This document shows positions 24,453 through 31,005 of a stretch of 34,364 nucleotides of DNA, piece after piece. Below the pieces are notes generated by a model, which did not search any database, had not been told where the DNA came from, and worked only from the letters and a program-made list of their open reading frames with translations. A program made the translations under genes and the position numbers. The stretch's first letter is position 1. Each line of letters starts with the position of its first letter. The stretch lies in the NCBI GenBank assembly GCA_031258135.1, contig JAIRNG010000145.1:1-34364 (forward strand), in the 5' to 3' direction. The stretch comes from Mediterranea sp. (in: CFB group bacteria) (GTDB taxonomy: Bacteria; Bacteroidota; Bacteroidia; Bacteroidales; Bacteroidaceae).

Positions 24453-27400
24453 TTAGAATACGACATTTACTCCCAGGTTATACATTTTCTGTATAGGATA
24501 GTCGCCTATACTTGCCTGTTCGGGATCGACCGTTTTGAGCGGGAATCTGGTAAATGTCAGCAGGTTGTTCCCGTTCAAGTAGAAGCGGCAGCTCTTTATG
24601 CCGACAGGCTTGAGCCATGTTCTCGGCAAGGTGTAGCCCAGCTCTACCGTTTTAAGCCGCAGGTAGGTACGGTCGAAAGTAAAGAATTCGTTGGGCAGGT
24701 ACGACGTTCCGGCGCTGGCCGGCTTCAATGCCGGATATCGGATGGATTCCCCGTTCTCCCAGCGTTCCCGCGTCCAGGCATGCGAATAGGCCGGCTCGTT
24801 GTAGCGGTAGAGGGCTTCCGGATAGGTCATCGAACAGTTGGCTATGCCCGAGAAGAGGAACGAGAAGTCGAGGTTCTTATAGTTGACGACTCCGCTGAAA
24901 CCGAACGATATTTCGGGTACGGTGGGATACGCCAGCAGGGTTTTGTCGCGGTCGTCTATGACTCCGTCGCCGGTGACGTCCAGATAGAGGAAGTCGCCAT
25001 ACGTAGCACCGGGATTGGTGTATGCGTTTGTGGCCCATTCCAATTCTTCGGGCGTGGTGATATAACCGCTTCCGTTCGACTTGTCTATCTTATAGCCAAA
25101 ACGGTTTGCCCAATGGGTTCCGTGGCCTTCTACATAGTAACCCGTGCGGCGGTAGCGGCAGGCGTAGCTTTCGTCATACTGGGCTTCGTCCAGGTAAACC
25201 ACCTTGTTGCGGGCGAACGCGTAGTTTCCGCGGACGTTTACCTGCAGGTCTTTGTTGAATGTCTTCACATAAGAGAGTTCCAGCTCGAATCCCTTGTTGT
25301 CGACGACGCCCATGTTGACAAACGGCAGGTTGGCCAGCGGTACGCCTTGCAGTTGCGGAACCAGTCCGCGGCTGATGAGGATTTTGTCGCGGCTTTCCTT
25401 GAAGACGTCGGCGGTCAGCGTAAGCGATTCCCAAAGCGAAAGGTCGAAACCGAAATTCATCTTCTCGGCCACTTCCCACTGAATGGCTTCATTGCCCTGT
25501 TTCCCCTGGCTTATGATTCTCCCGCGACCGAGCGAAGGCGTCAGCCCGCCGCCGGCTACATAATTCTCGCTGTTGTAAAGGAAGCGGTAGTCGCCCATCT
25601 TGTCGTTACCGACAAGGCCGTAAGAGTAGCGCAACTTTAAATTGCTGATGATCTCCTTGTTCCACCACGGTTCGTTGGAAACCAGATAGGCGGCGGAGAA
25701 TGCGGGGAAGAAACCGAAGCGGTTCTTCGGGGCGAACTGTTCCGAACCGTTGTAGCCCAGGTTGATCTCGGCAAAGTATTTGTCGGCGTACGAATAGGTG
25801 AAGCGGCTGGCGAAACCGATCACGTTGAACGGCAGGTTGCCGTCTTGCGCATCCCAGTTGTCGCGCTGGTAGAGCAACAGGCCGGTCGTATTGTGCTTGC
25901 CGAACTCGCGCGCATAATTCAAGGAGTACTGCAAATTGAGGTAATACTTTCCATACATCACCTTGTCGAGCGTGATGTTGCCGTTATTGAGCGCGGCATT
26001 CTGCTCGTCCACATAATAGTTCTTATCCCCTTCGTTCAGCGCCGGTTGATAAAAATAATAGGCGAAGTTGCGGACGCCCGTCAACGTGGTGTTTGCGTCG
26101 GAGTCGAACGAAACCATCAGCTTGGTGCTCAGCCCCTTGGTGATAAAGTCGAGTCCCCAGTCGGCCGTGAACGAGGAGTTCAGCACCGATTGCGTCACTT
26201 CACGGTATCCGGCGCGGTTGATCGTACCGTATATACCGCCATTGACCACACTTACCACTTCGCCTTCGGGCACCGGCGTTCCGGAAGGAGTGGTGTAACC
26301 GGCAACGGTGAGCGGGCCTACTTCCGTCGGGTCGGCGGTCAGCGTAGCCCCAAGCAGTTGTTGCATGGCCCACTCATCGCCGTAGTACCTGTACGGCGCG
26401 TTGGTCTTTTGCAGATAGGAAGCCAGGTTGAGGGAGAGTTTGAGGTTCTTCAGGGCCTGGAAGTCGAGGTTGCCGCGGAAGTTGTAGCGGTTCATGCTGA
26501 ACGACGGGTCATATCCGAGCTTGCTCTGCGACTCCGTCTTCAGGTTGCTGCCCTGGTTGATGTAACCGGCGTTGATGAAATACGTCAGCTTCTCCGTACC
26601 GCCATTGAGGTTGGCATTGATACGGGTCTGCGGCGCGAAGGTGCTGTAAAACTCCTTGAACTGGTTACGGTCCGGGTAGAACACCGGGTCGCTGCCGTCT
26701 TTGTATTTTTGGATCTGATAGTCGGTATACATCGGAGCTTCGCCCGCATTGCGCCGCGCTTCGTTCATCAGTTCGGCATACTCCCAGGAGTGCACCCGCG
26801 GAGGGGAGATGGTGAACTGCTGTACCGACCGGTCGAAGGAGATGCTCAACTCATCTTTCCCCACATTTCCGCGCTTGGTCGTGATCAGGATCACGCCGTT
26901 CGCACCGCGTACTCCGAACACAGCCGTTGCGGAGGCGTCTTTCAGGATAGAGACGTTCGCCACTTCGTTCGGATCGAGCGAAGAGATGTTGCTGCGGGGC
27001 ACGCCGTCAATAAGGATAAGCGGGGAATTGCCATTGGTCGTACCCACACCGCGGAGGTACAGGTTCACCTCGTCAATACCGGGCTGACCGGAAATCTGCA
27101 AGGCCGTCAGCCCCGGAAGGCGACCGGCAAGCGCTGATGACAAGTTGGCTACCGGACTCTGCTTGAGTTCTTTGGTAGAGACCTGCGAGATGGCTCCCGT
27201 GACCGATGCTTTCTTCTGTATGCCATAAGCCACCACTACCACCTCTTCCAATCCGATGGCATCCGGAACCATTTTCACGTTTAATACGGACTGAGCCGCC
27301 AACGTTTGAGGCGTATATCCGATATAACTGAACGTCAGCTTTTCATTGACAGACACCTTGATGGAATAATTTCCATAGAGATCGGTTATCACGCCGGTGC

Positions 27401-27848
27401 CGACGGTAGTGGAAATGGAAACGCCTATAAGCGGTTCATTGTTCTCGTCCGTCACAGTTCCCTGCACGGTGATGGTCTTTTCGTCCTGTTCCACTTTTGC
27501 AGATACAGGCCTGTCGGCCTGTTGCGCGGTTCTGTACAGGACGATATGCCGGTCTGTTATCCGGTAAGAGACAGACTTTTTGTCCAAAACTTTGTCCAGA
27601 ACGGCTGTGATCTGCTCGTTCTTTACGTTCACATCCACTCTTTTGCCGGTATTTACCTCGTTTTCATCGTAAAAGAAAGAAAACTCGGTCTGCCTTTCAA
27701 TGGCGCTGAATACCTCTTCGAGCGTGGCTCCTTTCAAATTCAGACTTATCTGGGCCTTTTGCATATAGTTTTCCGCTTCCGCCGCATTTATAACCGAAGC
27801 GCCACATAAGCCCATCAATAAAATAATGTTCAATACATACTTTTTCAT
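24453..27848 (-). CDS. SusC-like TonB-dependent transporter with STN signalling domain
   Basis: The protein has 1,131 residues. A signal peptide (MKKYVLNIILLMGLCGASVINA) is followed by a secretin/TonB short N-terminal (STN) domain at about 33-107 (ISLNLKGATLEEVFSAIERQ, FSFFYDENEV, YRITDRHIVLYR). A CarboxypepD_reg domain lies at ~127-195 (VQGTVTDENNEPLIGVSIS...). A TonB-box-like LEEVVVVAYG (200-209) precedes the plug (GRLPGLTAL, YLRGVGTTNGNSPLILIDGV, VSILKDASATAVFGVRGANGVILITTKRG). The barrel ends in Phe (YNLGVNVVF). The STN domain normally touches a FecR-type anti-sigma factor, so this transporter may report substrate to an ECF sigma factor, but no such pair is visible in the window. It is the first gene of the main block, preceded by 726 bp of non-coding DNA, and the operon's promoter is expected there. 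Confidence 0.97.
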   Translation of the reverse strand: MKKYVLNIILLMGLCGASVINAAEAENYMQKAQISLNLKGATLEEVFSAIERQTEFSFFYDENEVNTGKRVDVNVKNEQITAVLDKVLDKKSVSYRITDRHIVLYRTAQQADRPVSAKVEQDEKTITVQGTVTDENNEPLIGVSISTTVGTGVITDLYGNYSIKVSVNEKLTFSYIGYTPQTLAAQSVLNVKMVPDAIGLEEVVVVAYGIQKKASVTGAISQVSTKELKQSPVANLSSALAGRLPGLTALQISGQPGIDEVNLYLRGVGTTNGNSPLILIDGVPRSNISSLDPNEVANVSILKDASATAVFGVRGANGVILITTKRGNVGKDELSISFDRSVQQFTISPPRVHSWEYAELMNEARRNAGEAPMYTDYQIQKYKDGSDPVFYPDRNQFKEFYSTFAPQTRINANLNGGTEKLTYFINAGYINQGSNLKTESQSKLGYDPSFSMNRYNFRGNLDFQALKNLKLSLNLASYLQKTNAPYRYYGDEWAMQQLLGATLTADPTEVGPLTVAGYTTPSGTPVPEGEVVSVVNGGIYGTINRAGYREVTQSVLNSSFTADWGLDFITKGLSTKLMVSFDSDANTTLTGVRNFAYYFYQPALNEGDKNYYVDEQNAALNNGNITLDKVMYGKYYLNLQYSLNYAREFGKHNTTGLLLYQRDNWDAQDGNLPFNVIGFASRFTYSYADKYFAEINLGYNGSEQFAPKNRFGFFPAFSAAYLVSNEPWWNKEIISNLKLRYSYGLVGNDKMGDYRFLYNSENYVAGGGLTPSLGRGRIISQGKQGNEAIQWEVAEKMNFGFDLSLWESLTLTADVFKESRDKILISRGLVPQLQGVPLANLPFVNMGVVDNKGFELELSYVKTFNKDLQVNVRGNYAFARNKVVYLDEAQYDESYACRYRRTGYYVEGHGTHWANRFGYKIDKSNGSGYITTPEELEWATNAYTNPGATYGDFLYLDVTGDGVIDDRDKTLLAYPTVPEISFGFSGVVNYKNLDFSFLFSGIANCSMTYPEALYRYNEPAYSHAWTRERWENGESIRYPALKPASAGTSYLPNEFFTFDRTYLRLKTVELGYTLPRTWLKPVGIKSCRFYLNGNNLLTFTRFPLKTVDPEQASIGDYPIQKMYNLGVNVVF

Positions 27849-28194
27849 AAATATAAATTCGTTTCTTATTTATATGAGAAATTCTCTTTGACATGACGGG
27901 ATCAGCACCCGGCTGTCCCATCGCTAAACTACCACTATAAGATTCCTTTGTTCATAAGCATTGTGTTTAAAGTTAAAGACATGAAGATGTGCTTACCTAT
28001 TATGAAGAACACGGAAAATGGAAATATGCCTAAACGAAAATAAGAAAAAATATATGTTATAAAACATTGTTTTGACTGCACTTGTCGCTAGAATCCACTT
28101 TCGATAGCGTCTCCGTCGGGCAAAAGTTGAGGCGCAGATTAATGCAGTTGACGCAGATTATAAATTATGCAAGTCAGTAATTCAAAGGTTGGGG
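27849..28194. other. Non-coding leader upstream of the STN-SusC gene
   Basis: I find no credible gene here on either strand. The sequence is AT-rich near the SusC start. It should hold the main operon promoter, but I found no good Bacteroides-type TTTG / TAnnTTTG pair on the minus strand; TAACTTTA on that strand is the nearest partial match. A short palindrome ATGTT-ATAA-AACAT lies near 28053-28066. The left arm of the ACGCAGATT-type inverted repeat is at 28151-28164. An ECF-dependent promoter is possible given the STN domain but cannot be shown. Confidence 0.5.
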
Positions 28195-28572
28195 TTGTCA
28201 TAGCACTATGACGAGGTAAAACATATACATTTGGAGCTGTCATAGTGCTATGACGAGGTAAAACATATATATTTTAAGCTGTCATAGTACTATGACGAGA
28301 TAAAACATATACATTTGGAGCTGTCATAGTACTATGACGAGATAAAACATACACATTTGGAGCTGTCATAGTACTATGACGAGGTAAAACATATACATTT
28401 GGAGCTGTCATAGTACTATGACGAGGTAAAACATATACATTTGGAGCTGTCATAGTACTATGACGAGGTGAAACAGATAAGTTTGGAGCTTCCGTACTAC
28501 TTCAAAAAGGCGAAGCGAGTGATAACTCCCTTAACTACTGGTTGTCATAAGGTTGAAAATCTGCGTTTCAAC
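28151..28572. repeat. Split ACGCAGATT-type inverted repeat enclosing the tandem array
   Basis: The left arm ACGCAGATTATAAA (28151-28164) matches the 15907-15920 arm with one change. The right arm AAAATCTGCGTTTCAAC (28556-28572) matches the right arms at 15922-15957 in its AAATCTGCGTTT core. In the 15885 copy the arms are adjacent; here about 390 bp including the 42-bp array lies between them. The array may have grown or inserted inside an older element of this kind. Confidence 0.5.
28195..28488. repeat. Seven tandem 42-bp repeats, each with a 16-bp palindrome
   Basis: Units start at 28195, 28237, 28279, 28321, 28363, 28405 and 28447, exactly 42 bp apart. Each holds GTCATAGTACTATGAC, a perfect 16-bp palindrome in units 3-7; units 1 and 2 differ only in the central two bases (CA and TG). 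The remainder of each unit is close to GAGGTAAAACATATACATTTGGAGCT. Units 5 and 6 are identical, and the outer units (1, 2, 7) are the most changed. There are no unique spacers, so it is not CRISPR. It lies 347-640 bp upstream of the SusC start. A 42-bp period is four turns of B-DNA, so all palindromes face the same side, as in a multi-site binding array. Function is not known. Confidence 0.95.
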
Positions 28573-28573
28573 C
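28551..28573 (-). terminator. Possible terminator hairpin after the phosphatase-fold gene
   Basis: GGTTGAAA (28551-28558) and TTTCAACC (28566-28573) form an 8-bp perfect stem with a 7-nt loop, beginning one base after the stop codon of the upstream gene in the direction of transcription. There is no U-rich tail, so an intrinsic terminator is uncertain. The hairpin overlaps the right arm of the ACGCAGATT-type repeat. Confidence 0.3.
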
Positions 28574-28574
28574 G

Positions 28575-29480
28575 TTATCTGTCAACTGTCAACCGGAACG
28601 TAGCCATTACAGCCCGGTGATCGGACGGGTAGTCTGCGAATTGAATATCGCTCAGGCTTCCTTTTTCTCCTATGATTTTTGATTTTACGGGCTTCACCCC
28701 GCCTTTGAAAAGGATGAAATCGATTCTGTCCGGCACTTCGTGTTCGGAGGGACAAGAAGTCCAGGTGTGTCCGGGATGGGCCGCTTCATCCGGATAGAGC
28801 ATGCGGTAAGCATCTTTCAGTCCTGCCTGTTCGGCAAATGCTTTCGTGGCGGGCCACCGGACGGGCAGTTTGCATAGCCCGGCTTTTGCTGCGCGGTCTG
28901 TCCAATCGAGGAATGACGGCTCATTGAAGTCACCGGTGAGGAACACCGGCCAGCCTTCATCCCGAACGCTTCTGATGTCCGCAATGACCTCCGTTACCTG
29001 CGCTTTGCGGGCTTCCCATGCCGAAGCAACGGCTTCTTCCGCCGTATTAAGCATGGGAGCGCCACCATACTCCACACCGTTCAGTTGATAGGGCTGGTAG
29101 GGATAATGAAACAGGTGGACGTTGAACACCCAGACGTAATGCCGCCCGTCGAGCCGTATCTTCACTCCATAGCCAACGGACGACGTATCGGCAATGGCGT
29201 AACGGCTGAGGATCGTTTCGCTCCCTCCCCTTGCGTAGGCATACCATCCCAGGCTGTCGGCTATGCAGGTGGCCGTGTTGGTCTCTCCGGCCAAGGATTC
29301 CTGCACTCCGATGATATCGGCCCCGCTGCTCGCCATGACTTGGGCGGTCCGGCTCACCGATGCGCCTCCGCCCATCCGGATATTGAAGCTCATCATGTTG
29401 ATCTCTATCTTTTCGGAATCCGTACAGCCCTGGAGGAGAGTTGCACTGATAAATAAGGTATGGAACAGGTTGGTTTTCAT
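28575..29480 (-). CDS. Endonuclease/exonuclease/phosphatase-fold lipoprotein
   Basis: The protein has 301 residues with a lipoprotein signal (ISATLLQGCTDSEK, Cys19). Acidic residues after the Cys fit a surface-export signal. The EEP-fold motifs are complete: MSFNIRMGG (Asn33), GVQES (Glu61), VFNVHLFHY (His122), LTGDFNEPS (Asp184, Asn186), DRIDFILF (Asp253) and YPSDHRAVMA (Asp287, His288). The family hydrolyses phosphodiester or phosphomonoester bonds using divalent metal. Members occur in PULs, where the substrate is often unclear; a phosphate-bearing glycan, a lipid headgroup or nucleic acid are all possible. It is the last gene of the upstream block, 106 bp after the GH63-like stop, and is followed by the non-coding array region. 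Confidence 0.92.
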   Translation of the reverse strand: MKTNLFHTLFISATLLQGCTDSEKIEINMMSFNIRMGGGASVSRTAQVMASSGADIIGVQESLAGETNTATCIADSLGWYAYARGGSETILSRYAIADTSSVGYGVKIRLDGRHYVWVFNVHLFHYPYQPYQLNGVEYGGAPMLNTAEEAVASAWEARKAQVTEVIADIRSVRDEGWPVFLTGDFNEPSFLDWTDRAAKAGLCKLPVRWPATKAFAEQAGLKDAYRMLYPDEAAHPGHTWTSCPSEHEVPDRIDFILFKGGVKPVKSKIIGEKGSLSDIQFADYPSDHRAVMATFRLTVDR

Positions 29481-29491
29481 AATCGCGCGGG

Positions 29492-29572
29492 TTAAGAATG
29501 TTTTTTCAACCGATATACCGCGCTGCGTATCTGTTTCAGCGTACCGACGATAAGATAATAATCATATTCCAT
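29492..29572 (-). CDS. Possible 26-residue small ORF upstream of the phosphatase-fold gene
   Basis: I translated this myself: MEYDYYLIVGTLKQIRSAVYRLKKHS, then TAA. It ends 11 bp before the start of the phosphatase-fold gene and lies inside the 106-bp gap. The C-terminal half is basic and could be an amphipathic helix. The same frame is open upstream of the ATG, back into the end of the GH63-like gene. No ribosome-binding site is evident. It may be a short leader peptide, a remnant, or chance; I do not recognise a family. Confidence 0.2.
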   Translation of the reverse strand: MEYDYYLIVGTLKQIRSAVYRLKKHS

Positions 29573-29586
29573 CACGGATGTTTTGT

Positions 29587-30993
29587 TCAGCGCTTCCTGA
29601 CGGACAGGCGCGATGTATGAATACAGGAAGTGTATCCGGCAGTCATGCAGCTTGCCGGAAGAACTTGTCCATCTTCATGCTTCCCCGCTTCCGGCAGCTC
29701 CAGCAACATCCACTTGTCTTCCGTCACTCCTTCGAGGATGTTCTGTATGCACAGGTTCCAACCAACGAAGCCAACAAACCGGCCGCTTGCATCTACATAG
29801 CCGGCTGCCGGGGCCAGTGGCGCACCGGTGTCGGCGTGGTAGTTCTCGTGCATGCTGCCGCAAGTCCTGATGTCGTCAAGCGTCAATCTTCCCAATGTGC
29901 CGGCCAGCCAGCGGAGTTCGTCGTTGAATCCGTAGTTTTTCAGACCGATGCTATACAGATAGTTGGCAATGGGCCACACCGGTCCCTGCCAGTTGGAGAA
30001 GGGTATGATGATGTTTTTGTTGTTGTAATCGGGGTCTTGCGCGGAGAGCGAACGGTAGCCATAGTTGGCTTTCATGTGCCTGGGGTTTATCAGGTAGCGC
30101 CGGATCATTTCCTTTCCTTTGGCCTCTGGGGCCAGGTTCTGTATCAAAGGGATGAAGCCCGAATAACTGACGCGCCTGTAGAAAGCACCCGTCTCCCGAT
30201 CGACGGTATAATACATCTGGTCTTCCTCGCACCACAAATGCTTGTTTATGGCTTTTTCCAAGGCTGCGGCTTTCTTCATCAGCATCCGGTGATCCTCTTT
30301 TTTGCCCAGCCGTCCGGCTATCAATGCCTGTGCAATGATCTCGCGGAGCTGGAAGGTGCTGGCGTCGGGTGCAAGGTAGGAGCGGGTGTCTTCCTCAAAA
30401 TAGTTCATGGCGGGGTTATTGTCCGCTCCGCTCTGGCCGGCGTTCTCCCAGTAATAGCAGTTGTATGTGGAATCCAACTGTGTGCGGTCGCGGTATTCCA
30501 GACTCTTCATCAAGGCGTCATAGCAGGGCTCCACCCAACTGAAATCGTTCAGTTGCACCGAGGCGAAATAGACGCCCTGGGAGAGGAAGGGTTTCATGGC
30601 AAACTTCCCAAAGACAGCTCTCGGACCTTCGGTGGTGGCGCAGCCGGCCACAAATCCGGTGCTGTCGATTCCTGCGATGAGGTTCAACGCCCAGTATTTC
30701 AGGTATTCGGGTTTGCCGGCGCTTGCCAGATGGTTGGCGATAAAGAAGCCGTCCCAGTCCCACATCTGCTTGTAGAAGCCGGCGGGAATGAGGTAGGGAT
30801 ACTTGAGATAGCCCTCGGCGGGCTGGATGACCTGTGGCTCCAGCCGGTTAAATTCGGCTACGAGTTCCGTTTTCAACTTCATGAGTTCGCCGGCGCTCAT
30901 CACCTCGTGTGAGCCCGGCTTTTTCGAATGGCATCCCGTGATGATCATTGCGACTATTCCTCCTGTTAAAAAGGCGATGGTTTGTTTCTTCAT
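29587..30993 (-). CDS. GH63/MGH1-like (alpha/alpha)6 glycosidase lipoprotein
   Basis: I prefer ATG 30993 (MKKQTIAFLTGGIVAMIITGC, lipidated Cys21). ATG 31005 directly abuts the TAA of the upstream gene and adds MYKN. The protein consists of a single (alpha/alpha)6 barrel with AGFYKQMWDWDGFFIANHLA, WENAGQSGADNNPAMNYF (the Asp corresponds to the general-acid position of the family), PFSNWQGPVWPIANYLY, and CGSMHENYHADTGAPLAP (the Glu is the likely general base). It lacks the N-terminal beta domain of the enzyme at 13854. Relatives act on trehalose, mannosylglycerate, alpha-glucosides and other alpha-linked sugars, so the substrate is open. After LLEL the last ~35 residues (PEAGKHEDGQVLPASC...) look unlike a barrel end and may be a poorly conserved tail. 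Confidence 0.83.
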   Translation of the reverse strand: MKKQTIAFLTGGIVAMIITGCHSKKPGSHEVMSAGELMKLKTELVAEFNRLEPQVIQPAEGYLKYPYLIPAGFYKQMWDWDGFFIANHLASAGKPEYLKYWALNLIAGIDSTGFVAGCATTEGPRAVFGKFAMKPFLSQGVYFASVQLNDFSWVEPCYDALMKSLEYRDRTQLDSTYNCYYWENAGQSGADNNPAMNYFEEDTRSYLAPDASTFQLREIIAQALIAGRLGKKEDHRMLMKKAAALEKAINKHLWCEEDQMYYTVDRETGAFYRRVSYSGFIPLIQNLAPEAKGKEMIRRYLINPRHMKANYGYRSLSAQDPDYNNKNIIIPFSNWQGPVWPIANYLYSIGLKNYGFNDELRWLAGTLGRLTLDDIRTCGSMHENYHADTGAPLAPAAGYVDASGRFVGFVGWNLCIQNILEGVTEDKWMLLELPEAGKHEDGQVLPASCMTAGYTSCIHTSRLSVRKR

Positions 30994-31005
30994 GTTCTTA
31001 TACAT

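Noticed and set aside
25845..27137. 430-codon plus-strand ORF opposite the STN-SusC gene
   Set aside because: It is fully antisense to a complete SusC with plug and barrel motifs, and has no domain of its own.
27849..28194. A defined ECF or sigma-70-type promoter for the main operon
   Set aside because: No convincing paired boxes could be found by eye on the minus strand; only partial matches to TAnnTTTG exist.
28195..28488. CRISPR array
   Set aside because: The units are head-to-tail with no unique spacers and no cas genes nearby.
29587..29690. Frameshift at the end of the GH63-like gene joining it to the 26-residue ORF
   Set aside because: The alternative frame meets a TGA shortly upstream and does not give a recognisable continuation of the barrel, so a frameshift is not supported.
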